NCBI GenBank assembly: GCA_014338405.1
Contig: JTDE01021415.1
Coordinates: 63,409 to 127,408, forward strand
Reading direction: 5' to 3'
Length of the DNA stretch: 64,000 bases
Origin: Paragonimus skrjabini miyazakii
Taxonomy: Eukaryota; Platyhelminthes; Trematoda; Plagiorchiida; Troglotrematidae
The first letter of the stretch is position 1. Each line of letters begins with the position of its first letter. Made by a program: the position numbers and the translations under genes. Below are positions 48,080 through 59,359 of this stretch, piece by piece. Below the pieces are notes generated by a model that saw only the letters and a list, made by a program, of their open reading frames with translations, was not told where the DNA came from and did not search any database.

Positions 48080-49315
48080 ATGAGGATACTTGTAATACTC
48101 GGAATTAGGGACTTAGAATAGCCCTTGAAATCGTACTAGGATTGAAACCTCCACGCAAGTAATAGGCAGAAGACTTCGCACTGGTTGCAGTAAGCAGTTC
48201 CTATTCATGAGACAAGCAGCCGAATTTATGGATGTACAACAGTATTAAACAAATCATAGTCACTCATTGGATGATCATATGGACACATACAAAGTCACAA
48301 ACTGAATGTTAATTGGTGCAGTACGGAACAAAGACATAAACGAATAACAGAAGACGTAACATTGAGACGGTTTGTCCAGTCCTGATGCAGTATCTTCAAC
48401 GCGACGTTTGGATTGGTTTCTTGTTAGAACTTCTATTGTGTCGGGGTTTAGATAAGCGGTGAATCGAGTAGATTTTCATCACAATACTCCTTTATCCATC
48501 TTTTTTAAAGTACAGATGGCAAATAATTGACCTGTTTCCATCGAGCAGTATATCTTTCGATGAGGGTTTCCCCAGTTTTCAGTCCAACATTACCTCTAAG
48601 AAGTGACCGGTCAAACTGCGACAAGGGGACAAAATCAGTCATCAAACGTCAGCGGTACAATTGGACAAATGTTGTGTATTCGTTCTAATTTGAAACGACC
48701 AAAAAATCCAAACACAATTCACATAATGTCGTAGTTGAGCATCTAGCTGTGGTCGTTCGATCATGCCTATTGTGAGGTCACCGATGTAATAACCGCACTA
48801 GTCTCACAAACACGAGGGTCGGAGTGTAAATTTCAGTCTGGACAAAAATGTGCACTACTAACGAGCTCTAATAAGAGCGAAACTTTAGTCCGTTGCTTCC
48901 ATACGAAGTGAGCTAGCCGAACAGCTTGTCTGAATACGAAGTCTGTGGTTAAATACAGGCGGTGTTCAACTGGGAGTATTTTTTGTTGTTAGCAAAATAG
49001 GACTGGGTAACAGCAAAGTACATTCTGTCGGTAACTGTCTCGCGCGGGATTAAACTGTATAGCACTTGCGAAGTTGGTTAATTTAGAGTAGTAACCGTAT
49101 GTGCATACATGTTTAAGTGGTTTCATTAACATTGCAATATTCTAGAACTGCTGATAAAACCGACGTGCGAGAATCTAGTTAAAAATAAAGTGACTTGGTG
49201 TGGCTTGGGTACAGCCATATGGCATCGTGTCGTTCAAAACTGTTGTCTCACGAAGTGCTCAAGATTGTGAGTTAGTATAAATCGAACACCTATCGCGATC
49301 GATCGTAGCTGTAGC
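48080..49315. other. Intron 17: nothing recognised
   Basis: AT-rich with dense stops on both strands and no repeat motif seen before the SINE at about 49320. Confidence 0.45.
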
Positions 49316-49319
49316 ATTC

Positions 49320-49650
49320 AAATAAACTTCAGCCGGTCCCTTTCAAAAGGAAATAATAGACTCGAGCTTCGCACTTATTAAAACTTGTCGGTAGCGCATT
49401 TCTTTGTCACGACCAGGACTAGATCCCTGGTCATACTTTCATGAGCAGCCATGTTGACGACTGCTCCATTGACCTCACATATGGCACGACCGAATTATCG
49501 TACGCCCACGGTCAGTCACGTTCGCTTGTAAGTAATGCTCGGATTTTCCAATTTTCCTGGAATAGAACAGCTGGATAAAAATTCTTTTGGAACGCGATAA
49601 CTGTGATCAGTTGGGGGATGTTCAGTTTATATAGATCAGAATTCCATACC
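49320..49650 (-). mobile_element. tRNA-derived SINE (family 1)
   Basis: It shares CTTCAGCCGGTCCCTTTC, GACCAGGACTAGATCCC, CACGACCGAATTATCGTACG, TCGCTTGTAAGTAATG and GTGATCAGTTG with the copies at 37155-37545 and 55975-56520, in the same order. Confidence 0.6.
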
Positions 49651-49990
49651 ATTCACCACTAACTCTGAGTTAAATTGATGTGCATATGTTTGCTAAAGAT
49701 CTGCTTAAAACTTGAACTGCATCTGACAGGGAACGATTACCCATCAGGAAGGAAAATATGATGTCGTTGTTTTTTTAAACTATCGGTGATTGTTGTTTTC
49801 CGTTCACTCGTTATGATAGTGCAAATCGGCTACAATTTCGAATGTATTTGTGACAGAAGGAAATTTTCTTATTCCGTTCTACTCATTACTACTTTTCTTG
49901 CTATTGTTTTGCCTGCAGTTCTAGAATGCTTTTGGCTCCATATCAGCTTCCTTGTTTATCTATCTGTCACGCAAATTTCTTCGTCGCTAG

Positions 49991-50175
49991 GTTTCTCTGT
50001 CTTCCCACATCGCGAATGCAATGTCTCATGAGCTTGCCCTTTTTGGATGTGATATTCTCGACCAATCGAAGTGAAGTTGATGGTGATGCAGAATCCAGCC
50101 CAATACGAAACGAGGCCTATAATAGAATGCCCGTTTTCTCCGGAGAAAACCGTGACGGTTCAGCTCTTCGGCAAA
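49991..50175 (+). CDS. BLTP1: BLTP1 exon 18
   Basis: 185 nt, phase 2 in (G completes AG|G Arg) and 1 out at CAAA|gtaggt. It encodes FLCLPTSRMQCLMSLPFLDV and IFSTNRSEVD, matching F.CLP.SR(V/M).C(M/L)..LP.LD.(I/V)FS(S/T)NR. A variable linker follows. Confidence 0.94.
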
Positions 50176-50179
50176 GTAG

Positions 50180-51395
50180 GTTGATCCGCATGCATCATTT
50201 GTCCTGTTTCCCAATAAACATCCGATTATAACTTATCAAATAATTTTTCTTTTCAAGTGGTTTTAATGTCAGTGGTAGTTGCGTTCTTTTATTTAAATAT
50301 ACATCGATCGTGATTTTCTCATGATGGATATTCATAAACTCTGTATGTGCGTACGTGTTTCACTGTTTCATTCCTTCGGGTTTACACTGGATATCGACTG
50401 CATAAGTTGAGACACAAGTAGTGCAGCTGAAGCTACTAGCGATGCCTTTTCTGCGAAGACGTCCTTCGGTTTCGATCACCATGAGAGCTTAATCCATAAA
50501 CAGATACTGTCAACGGTTTTGCTGACTATTACCGCGATCTGCTCCGTGAGATGTTTTCTCACATTGTTGAAGGTAGCGGATGTGGGAGCGTGCATACTGA
50601 TTCGACGACAGTAGTAGTCATCCTGAGCCGTCTGATCGGTGAGCCCAAATACTCATCATAAAAAAGGACATGCCTTAACACTTACTGCCAGTTCCTTGAA
50701 AAAATTTGGTGGGCTTATACGGGACCACAGCATAAGATATGTGGTTCTTTTAATTTGATTTTTTATTCTTCCGTCTAATATGTTAGAGCACTATTGGGCT
50801 GTTAGGAGGCAAATTCATCAAAACAATCTAGTTAGGACATTGGTGACAGCTGATGAAATCAGACCTCAACAAAGCACTGAGGGGCACGTCAGACCAACTA
50901 GGAGGAGGCGTGAAAGTGAGCGTGGGTGTCGCGCTAGCCCGAGGAACCAGTCAGAGCCCAACGCCTATGGAATTGGCCCCACTTGGTCGCGAAGTGGCCT
51001 AAACAAGCGGACAGTGATTCAACAAGTAAATGGCCATATTTGGCCACTATTTCATGCTATATATTTACAATCATTCCATTCATTTGTCGAACTGGTAGTC
51101 GGCAATACAGCGTGTTTACCCGCAGTCGTGTTATTCTCGACTCCGCGCAAGTAGATTGGGTGAAGCCGCATTACAGGGAGCCAGATATAGCATTCAAGTC
51201 GGAATAGAACGTTTTGGCAAGGAAAGGCGCGTTATATCATGGACAATGTCTGATATTTCGTGCACACGATCAGAAGACCTCGTAAAGACTGGATGCAAAC
51301 AATTTGGCAACCTAGTGAGTCGGTTTGCTACCGTATACTGGATGACAGCGAATAGCCTACCACAGTAATCCATCGTAAGGATAATTGTTTTCTCA
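50180..51395. other. Intron 18, 5' part: nothing certain
   Basis: A 124-codon + frame at 50780-51154 may be the decayed start of the LINE fragment downstream, but no motif confirms it. Confidence 0.4.
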
Positions 51396-51399
51396 GTTG

Positions 51400-52090
51400 G
51401 ATCCGGCAGAGTTTCAGAGTGTCATTGCTCACCTGTGAAACGGGAAGGCTGGGTTTAAGGATGAATTGTCAGGGGAGCTTCTAAAGCCCGGCAGCTCAGC
51501 TTTGGAATGTGCCTTGCGAATGTTGATAAATTCCATCCGGAAGTGATAAACCACCTCACAGAAGTTCAGTACTGCTCTCATTGCACCGTTATGTAAAGGT
51601 AAAGGTGAGCATGAATTGGTCTGGTGCGCTGATCTGGATATGTCCTAAAAAGACCCCTGTCCAAACGTCTTAATGCGGATATCTTGTGGACAGATGTTCT
51701 TCAGGAGTGGTATAGATTCTGAGCCGGTTACGGTACTACTGGCATGGTGTTCACCGCTCGCCAGCCCCAGAAAACTAGTTGTGAACGCGATCAGTTGTGT
51801 GCTCTGTGGATTTCACAATACCGTTTGATTTCGTGAACCGCGAAGCATTGTTCCTGGTGCTTGGCCAGCTTTGTCTCCACATAAGTTCGTCATTTTCATT
51901 AGTATTATGTGTGGCTGTGAAGGCGAAGGTGCAGTCATGCGAGTCGACCTTCGAAAGTGTCACCGGTACGAAGAGGGGCCATGTCCCAACCGAAACACTG
52001 TTTATCCTGTATTTGACTCCGATACTGGCAGTTGATCTGCAGAACTCAGAAGAAGGTGTTCACATTGAATAACGAACGGGTTCCTGCTGA
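51400..52090 (+). mobile_element. LINE RT fragment (family C)
   Basis: LSGELLKPGSSALECALRML (about 51470) is the pre-RT block. FVNREALFLVLGQLCLHI (about 51825) is the FD(T/F)VNREALW.VL motif. A relic of (G)VKQGCV.APTLF..YL follows (TETLFILYLTPILAVDLQN, about 52000). The QNSEEGVHI ending continues it. The subfamily differs from the family A elements. Degenerate. Confidence 0.7.
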
Positions 52091-52244
52091 ATATCCAGCG
52101 CTTCGGTGCTTTAAGCTACAACGTGACTCGATCCTCATCACCATCATAACAGCCTTGAGTCTGACCAAAGGGTACTGTGGCTCGGGCCGCCGCTCGCCTC
52201 AACAGTGACGTGGAATGTCCTGAAAAAAAAACGTTACTAAGAAG

Positions 52245-52646
52245 TTGAATAAAACAATGAGAAGACGCAATTCATGTGATGTTCTCCGGAGTAACATTTC
52301 GTACATTCTGATCACACATGGACATGTGACTAATTTTAAACGAGTCAAAATTCCACAGAGCGGAAGTCATGGCTTAAGGGATTAGACGAACAGACACCAA
52401 AAATGAAAAATCAAAATTGTGGGAATGCTGACTACCAGGGTAGCCGCAGTGTCAACACAAATTGTTTTTGAACACATAGGGGGGATTATGACGCTTAATG
52501 GCTAAAGCTTCAGCAAACTGGAGTATGCGTTTCCGGTTGCTTCGAAAGATCACCGAATGTACGAAATGTTACTCCGGAGAACATCACGTGAATTGCGTCT
52601 TCTCATTGTTTTATTCAAGTTCATCAAGGGAACAAACTGTTTCAAA
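52245..52646 (+). mobile_element. Inverted-repeat element, copy 2 (402 bp), inserted in a LINE
   Basis: The arms 52245-52308 and 52555-52618 are inverted copies differing at 1 of 64 positions. A 28-nt tail (52619-52646) ends CTGTTTCAAA, alike to the tail of copy 1 and of equal length. A perfect 12-bp target duplication GTTACTAAGAAG flanks the element (52233-52244 and 52647-52658). The LINE paralogue at about 27735-27790 lacks the insert at the equivalent site. Both copies start TTGAA(C/T). The 246-nt centre has no open frame of note. Sharper arms than copy 1 suggest a younger insertion. Confidence 0.82.
52273..52320 (-). ncRNA. Hammerhead-like fold with C3G/G8C core swap (left arm, antisense)
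   Basis: On the - strand: helix I CAUGU (52320-52316) pairs perfectly with ACAUG (52277-52273). In place of CUGAUGA stands GUGAUCA (52315-52309). Helix II is GAAUGUAC with only its closing G-C pair. GAAA follows (52300-52297), helix III UGUU...AACA closes over a CUCCGGAG hairpin, then UC with predicted cleavage after 52278. C3 and G8, which pair in the hammerhead active site, are both exchanged. Weak helix II makes activity uncertain. Confidence 0.4.
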
Positions 52647-53689
52647 GTTACTAAGAAGGTTGAACATTATTAAAACAAGGCTGAGTGGAAGAACTAGAAA
52701 TGGTATGGATACAGGTACGCCATTGACTGCAACACATCGCCATCTCGGATAGCGTCTCTAACCATCTGTTTGAGTGAACACGGGTACACCAGCCAGGCAG
52801 GCGAAACCTACCCACTTTGCTCAGTGGAGCAGTCAGGGTCTTCATATTTCGTGACCACGTTGTTGCTTGACCACCACGTGGTTTCACCCAACTGTTGGTG
52901 GTTTCAGTATATAATATTCGCTACGGTAAACGCTCAGCTGGCATTCAGAGTACGTGACCCAACCATCGCAGATTGTGCAGTGTGATTAGTGGACCAATTG
53001 ATCGCGAATCCTGAGTTTTCTGGGATACGCGTAGGCGAACGGTTGTGTTGCCCACGCCATCAGTTCGCTTAATGTGAGCTAATTGACGGAGACAACGGTG
53101 GTCAAATACAGCAAGCCTGTTGATATCTTCCTTTCGAATAAACCACGTTTTCAAATCATAGAGCAAAGCAGAACGTACACCAGCTTATATGCTCTGCCTT
53201 TCAGGGACAGTCGAGCGTCTTTTCGATGCCAGAGATGACGCACTTTGGCAAACGCAACACTTGCCTTTGTTATTGTGGTTGATTTTTCATCAGCAATATT
53301 ACAGGCTGATGAGATAGTGCTACCCAAGTACGTGAAACTGTTCACAGTCTCAGGTGGATTACTTGCAATAAAGAAAGCAGGAGTGGAACTGCTCCAGTCT
53401 TAAAGCAGCACTTTGCACTTTTAAGGTGTGAAGCGCATTCCATCCAAACCAGCTCGGTCACTTACCTTATTCATCATGGTCTACACGTCTTCAGCAGAGG
53501 GGCTAAGTAAAACAATGTCGTCCGCGTACTCCGCATCGGTCAACCTAGCGCCAGGAAGAAGCTCAACACCAAGTTCACCAGATTTCTTAAATGCACCCTC
53601 TAGACTTTTGTCCATGACAAAATTGTACAAAGGGGAGGGATTCAGACACTCTTGATGAACAGCCAACCGTTAGGTGATCAGAGTGCTCT

Positions 53690-54580
53690 TCGCGGGAACT
53701 TTCCATAGTTGCTACAGTTCGTTCCCAGTATTCGTTAGGATCCCTCACCTAACTCGAACTGGGCAATTTGTTCACCAACGCCTCCTCTCATCGCTCGAGT
53801 GTCAGTTAAGTACCTTGCGTTTACAAGCGTATTTCCTCTGGACAAATGACAAAACAAAGTGGGCACGCACAACAGCATGGTCCGAGTCCAGGTGATTACT
53901 CAAAAAGGTACGACGGTCTTTAATAGAGAGGCACTACCTGTAACTGGCTGCTATGTGATCCAACTGGTTCCACGGCTGAGAAGCACACGGAGATCTCCAT
54001 ATAACACAGTGCTACTTCCTGTGTTGGAATGCAGTGCTCGAAATATGGAGACAGTGGGATGCGCACAGTTGTAGCGGTCTTTTGCCGTTGTTAGTGCGTT
54101 GTGCCCGGACACCAAACGCCTCCTAGCCGTTACTCCTCCGGAGAATGTCGACCAAGCTGAGCATAGAAATTGCTGGCTAGTATGGTGGTGGCTGACTTTG
54201 CCTTAGAAGATGTAGACAACAACCTGTCGACGGATCTGTACGTGGCCTGCGAGTTGTGAGCTCATGTACTCAAGGCCACCTTTGCTTTCGAATGTCCTGA
54301 TATACATGCTTGGATTGACCGTATCCTACAGGTCAAAATCAAGCTACTTGTCTACTGCGCTGTAATGCTGTCCACGCTGTTATGCGGTAGTGGAACATGG
54401 ACATTGTAATAAGGGAATGACTGGTGTTTGAGACGCTTCCATCTGAAACATCTATGACACATCTCGTGTATTCGTTCATCTGATGTAGTTCCGATATGGA
54501 CTGAGGCTGTGATGATGTTCAGTCAGCTTTGTTGATTGGAACACGTCTATCGGATGACTGACGGACGGATCACGAAACAA
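53690..54580 (+). mobile_element. Mosaic LINE 5' and C-terminal fragments
   Basis: About 53765-54110 is homologous to 32475-32790 (LINE 5' region). About 54330-54420 carries LLVYCAVMLSTLLCGSGTWT, the V(L)..LLYG(S/C)E(T/S)W connection block of a LINE. 54480-54560 resembles the following RW.GH.(T)RM region. The middle of the element is missing. Confidence 0.55.
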
Positions 54581-54599
54581 CTGTTGTATGGGCAGCTAA

Positions 54600-55420
54600 A
54601 ATCTGAGGAACGAAATTCTGGTGATCAGCAGCTGTGATACAACGGTGTTATTCTAGTAGGTCTTTTGCTTTGTAGTATATTGTTAAGATCATGGGTTGAC
54701 ATAACCTTGACACAACTCGAGGGTCTCCTGAAGGAGTGGGATGTGGAAGGTCGTCCGAAGGTTTATTGAGCGTCATTTGCGCGGCCATAAATTCAAGCGC
54801 ACGATTTGTGATGGAACTATGTGATTCCATAGATCGTGGTGACATAACGGTATGGGGTCGGATTGAATACCCTGATCGTCTGAGGTTGGTTGGCCAACAA
54901 CGCACTCTTAATGTGCCGTCAACGAACAGATGGCGAGCGCTTTAGATACCAGTAGCCTAACTCAGTTACATATTTATCTATCTTTGTTTCCATCCGTATC
55001 AACCAGCAACCTTCGTCGTTTGATAGCCCGCTCGTCCTCCCGTTCACAAACTTGAGTTGTGGTGATCTAGTACCCTTTTATTCAGCATTGTTGGTGTACT
55101 GTATGATGTGGGTTTAGTTTGATTTCTCAATTCATCTTTGATTCTTTATTATCTTTCTAATTTTCTAATGTATGCCGCTATATTGTAATTCTTCTTGCCC
55201 TGTGTTCTCAATATCTGTCTTCTTCGCTTATGAGTTACCATTGGAGTCTGTCTACTTTTTGCTCCGATAATCAAGGATCTCACTTTCACGCTAGCCTATC
55301 GTCTGTTTAATCAGCATTGGCCAGCTGAACTACATAAGTCTCTGCTCACACGCCCGGTCTTACTGCTTCAGGTTTAAATTAAATACGGTGCATGTACGGA
55401 GTTTGCCTTCTTCTCCATAG
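54600..55420. other. Intron 18: nothing certain
   Basis: No motif seen except that 55430-55480 is a short piece of the family A LINE 3' tail (GCATCAGTGAAAACCACTG, then GATGATGATT). Confidence 0.4.
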
Positions 55421-55429
55421 TTCTATGGC

Positions 55430-55485
55430 AATGAAGCATCAGTGAAAACCACTGATGTATTGGTGTCTGTCTTGAGGATGATGAT
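55430..55485 (+). mobile_element. Family A LINE 3'-tail remnant
   Basis: It has the same AAGCATCAGTG...CACTGATGTATT...GATGATGAT ending as 15105-15152 and 10202-10250. Confidence 0.6.
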
Positions 55486-55679
55486 TATGTGACTGAAGTC
55501 GGAAGTGGTGAGCGCGTTACATTATTACAGACAACTTTTCGATGGCTGAGTTGTGGTTCAGTATTCTTTATCGCCCATTAATCCGTGCACGGATAATGTT
55601 GACATTACAGCCTGTTACACCTGAGATGGATCACCCAACCCTATGGATGAAAGGGCTGGAAGTGAACCCGTTCTTTCAG

Positions 55680-55916
55680 AATCAGCACTTGAAATAACGG
55701 CATTCAAAGTATTCTCAATAATTGGTCGGTTTTTTCATTTTCAGTCATCTACTTACACATTATTTGCTTTCGTTTTGTTTTATCCATCGGTTACTGGCCG
55801 GGGACTCATTCCGATCACTGTACTTGCTGATGGAGCTACGTTGCACTTGCCAGTCAACTCGTCAACCGGAGATATTGTGGCAGAAGGTGGTCTTTGCGTG
55901 ACCGCCATCCTCAAAG
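55680..55916 (+). CDS. BLTP1: BLTP1 exon 19 (5' border uncertain)
   Basis: The end is firm: AAAG|gtcagt, phase 1, giving GLCVTAILK, which joins FRISIFHPYV of exon 20 to reproduce the family's (G)L.(F/V)TA...(D/E)F...(I/V)FHPY block. The start is ambiguous. Acceptor cgttctttcag at 55679 gives the required phase 1. cattttcag at 55744 is stronger but phase 0, so it would need another small exon or a 36-nt intron. 55835 also fits phase 1 but is a poor site. The T-rich hydrophobic translation of 55710-55790 looks partly intronic. Confidence 0.65.
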
Positions 55917-55974
55917 GTCAGTTGATACATGTACATAGGATTACTAATGAGTAGTCGGGGATTTGGTTAATTTC

Positions 55975-56520
55975 AAGTTGAACATCACCCACAATTGATG
56001 GCAGCTGCCGAATCCCCATAGACTTTCCAGACGGCCCCTTTCGAAAAGAAGCACTAGACTCTAGTTTCGCTCTCATTAGAGTTCGTCAGTAGTGCATATC
56101 ATCGCCACTGCCGGGACTGGAACCACGGACATGCTGTTCATGGGGCAACNNNNNNNNNNNNNNNNNNNNNNNNNNNNNNNNNNNNNNNNNNNNNNNNNNN
56201 NNNNNNNNNNNNNNNNNNNNNNNNNNNNNNNNNNNNNNNNNNNNNNNNNTTTGATCCGGAGGGCTGTGCTGACTGCGACCTCGGTTTTTGCAGGTTAAAC
56301 CATGTCAGATTGGTCAAAGGAGAGCAGCCAGACAAAAGGCAGATGCTGTTCTTGAGGCAACCATGGTTTACCACTGCGCCATTGACCTCACGTTAGGCAC
56401 GACCGAATTATCATATGTGAAAGCTCAACCACTTTCGCTTGTGAGTAATGATCAGGTTGCCCGATCGTCTCGAAATGGAGACACAGTTACTGTCTGTTAA
56501 CTCCTAATCGCGGGGTTATC
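55975..56520 (-). mobile_element. tRNA-derived SINE (family 1), split by gap and insertion
   Basis: It shares CACCCACAATTGATGGCAGC, CGGCCCCTTTCGAAAAGAAG, CTGCCGGGACTGGAACC and CACGACCGAATTATCATATG with the other copies. ATGCTGTTCATGGGGCAAC (56131-56149) recurs with two changes at 56342-56360, on either side of the N gap and about 90 nt of unrelated sequence. Confidence 0.6.
56150..56249. other. Assembly gap (100 N)
   Basis: Exactly 100 N inside a SINE copy, in intron 19. True size unknown. Confidence 0.98.
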
Positions 56521-56524
56521 GATT

Positions 56525-57150
56525 GGAGTTAAAAGACAGTTAGAACTCGAGCTTCCTACCATGTTTGTGTAGTCGTTAAACGTTGATGTGAACCACTGTC
56601 GTATTGGTACTCATACTGTTGATGGCGATCTCTTACCGTACTAGTACACTAATTTCAGGTGTCAGCGTGTCAGCATGAATCCACCGTACATAAGTCGCTA
56701 TTCCCATTAACGAGTAGAACTAGTAATGACGCGAACGAATGTACTTGCGATAAATTCGTCAGACGCATACACTTCGGGTCTAGAATTATTCTGTCACATT
56801 GGGCATTGTACTCATGTCATCAGGTATATTGTTTTAGGTTTTTACCTCTAAACGTGTTATGATGTGCTCGCTACACAGAGACCGCTTCTGTGGCAGTAAA
56901 CTTTAAGTTATCACTGCTAACTAGAACGTTTGCTTTTCTGACGGGTATGCAAAGCACTGTGATGTACACTCGTAGAAAATGCTAGCTGTTATTGTGTGAT
57001 TGTTCAGATGTAATCATCCTTAACCCATACGGACAGTAATGGCGGTCAGGGAATACAAAATTGTATTCTGACATCAGCTAACGGTGAAGCCATCCTTAAG
57101 TGTGTGAATGGATGCTCCGTAGATCGGTGCAGATACAACCAATCAGATTG
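56525..57150. other. Intron 19: nothing recognised
   Basis: No repeat or coding motif identified between the SINE and the LINE tail. Confidence 0.4.
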
Positions 57151-57159
57151 AGATACGAC

Positions 57160-57515
57160 GTTGGATGAGATGGCGGCTAACCGGGTTCATTAGCGTGAAT
57201 ATGTGTTTGTCCGATTTGTCTGTTTAGTGAGTGCACTCACTGACGCATGACAGTGAAAGCTGTATGGAGTCTGTCTTGTTGATGACGCTTAACTTCACTT
57301 ATAGCTCGTTTGTTTGTCTGCAAGTTGCAGGCACTCTGTTGTTTAACGTTTCATCCCAGACGTAGCTACTTCTGGTAGTTAGATCCCTTCCCGTCCTCCT
57401 CTTTTTTCCTCTCTTTTCCTGTACAGAGTTTGCTTTTGCCTTCATGGTTGTGTGGTAGTTAATCAGCAGTCAGAACCACTTCTGTATTGTTGTATGTTAT
57501 GATGTTGATGATGGC
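57160..57515 (+). mobile_element. Family A LINE 3' UTR, isolated
   Basis: It matches 5990-6612 and 14800-15152 block by block (GCGTGAATATG, TTTGTCCGATTTGTCTG, GAGTGCACTCA, GGTTGTGTGGTAGTTAA) and ends in ATGATGTTGATGATGG. No RT precedes it, so it is a strongly 5'-truncated copy. Confidence 0.7.
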
Positions 57516-57994
57516 ACCTGTAGTTCCCTTACGTACAGCCGGCGTCAGTTCACTGCTCCCTAATTGCCGCGCACTGAGCTTTCGAACGCCCGTCCGGATC
57601 GTACTCCTTCAGTACATCCGGTTGAATCCACTATGAACTTTAAAGGTTAGCACAAGTAAAACGAAGGTACGCAGTTGAGATATAGAACAAATCGCCGCTG
57701 TATCTGCACCATCCCGAAGTAGTTCCGCATTAGGATGATACTGGGACAATTCAGTTGTTCAAATGGATGTGCGCGTATGAAGTGGCATCCCTTAACATGC
57801 GTTGTGCTTATCGTCCGGAACACCTAGTGTTCTCAAGCAATCGTCGTTTGTCCACATAACATTCGGATCCCAAATGCAGGCACATCAACTTCTTCATTTG
57901 TTCCTTACTTTTAATGCATTTTGAACAATACTGGGTTCACCACTTTACGGGATGGATTCGGGCAGACACTCCAGTGAGCCCACACAACCGCATG

Positions 57995-59350
57995 TAGCTT
58001 GCATACAGGCAAAATTTGTTGTTTAATATGTAACATTTTTTTCATGCATATTCACGACACCGTTAATTCCATATTGCACCAGCCCTCTCGCGGCATAAAT
58101 GGAGTCACCTTATTTGCTGCATACAGCCGTGTGGCACCTCCCCACTACCTTGTTAAATTTAACTCTCAGACACATGCCGACCTCCCTGTTTCATAACCAG
58201 TGTGCAAATCCTAAAACTAATATAGGTAACCACAATCGCACCGTCCTAGTGAGTCCCATGTCATCCTACCAAGCCTTCAGTCCTCATCGTTCTTTGTTTT
58301 GACCTCGATACTGGTTACACATTTCAGGTGACTCCACGACTACCGCTGTTGATCAGGCTGGAGTAGGTATAGTCCTTAGTACGACGACTGCAGCTGCATT
58401 AGTAGATTGGGTTCTTGTTAACAGTACACTTTGTGCCGTCCGCTTAGCGGGTTCTGTTAAGACCAGCTCTAGACACAAAACCTTCAAAAATCTTTTCATT
58501 TTGTGTGTTTATGCTCCAACCGACTAGTGACACCGGTGTCAAGGACGCCTTTTATTCGCATCTGGCCGCTCTCTTTCGGTCGACACATGGCTCTGATATA
58601 GTCATTTTGGCTGGAGATATGAATACCTTGATGATGCCGAATCTCGTTTAGGTGGCCGGTTTGGGATAGCACCACATCCGTCGGATAATGGCGGAGGCTG
58701 TTACGGCTGTGCACTGAGCATAAGCTAGTTTTAGGCATCGTGCACGTCAATATTACACCTGGTGCCCACCTTCTCCAAATCAGGCCTGCTCTCAGACAGA
58801 CCACATAGCTGTTCGTTATAGATGGTGTGGTTTGATACAGGACTGTCATTCTTATTAGAACACATACTTGAATTCAGATCATGCGTTGTTACGTTGTGGT
58901 TTCGTTCTTACTTTTGCTGGGCAACGACTGGCTGTTAATAACTTGGTCATATCGTCGGTAGAGCATAAGTGTCAGGCCAGCTTAGAAAGCTGCCTTAGTA
59001 GTTCTCACTCCGAATATCCTAATAGCTGGTGGTCCGAGAGCTCACAGACAATTTATGAAGTAGGCACTGTAGCATGAAGCACGGGGGTTTGTGGGTTGAA
59101 CAGACATTGGATCTCAGAGAAATCCCTGGTGTTGCTAGAATCTATCCGGGACATTCCTCTTGGCAGTTCATATAACAAGTCTAGGAGAGATATACGTAAG
59201 AAGCTGAAACATAACCTAAAGACTTATCGTGAGGCTTGATTTAATGGAGAAAGTTAAAGAAGTGGAGACCGCTTCTGCTTCATGGAACACCGACAATCTC
59301 TTTAGGCTTAGCCGTGCCACTGGTCCCAGATGACCGTCTGTCAGTGGAAC
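57995..59350 (+). mobile_element. Family A LINE, endonuclease and linker
   Basis: 58060-58640 is homologous to 2980-3660 (endonuclease: LFILCVYAPTD, HFGWRYEYLDDAESRLGGRF). 58868-59077 gives LNSDHALLRCGFVLTFAGQR, and 59090-59340 the linker (HWISE(K)SL..LE, KSRRDIRKKL), matching 13200-13690. The copy breaks near 59350, about 450 nt before the Gypsy element, and a related LINE scrap reappears at 61200-61300. Confidence 0.75.
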
Positions 59351-59359
59351 TGTTGTAAC

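Larger units (their letters stand above)
52140..53670 (-). mobile_element. Antisense LINE (family B/C type), RT palm to 3' end, interrupted
   Basis: - strand order: YNFVMDKSLEGAFKKSGELG and ARLTDAEYADDIVLLSPSAE with an intact YADD (about 53560), SFTYLGSTISSACNIADE (about 53330), LYDLKTWFIRKEDINRLAVF and DHRCLRQLAHIKRTDGVGN (about 53160-53030), LHNLRWLGHVL (about 52950), then a PRGGQATTWSRNMK block (about 52880). The 3' part down to about 52140 matches 27680-27990, but it is split by the inverted-repeat element at 52245-52646. Confidence 0.8.
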
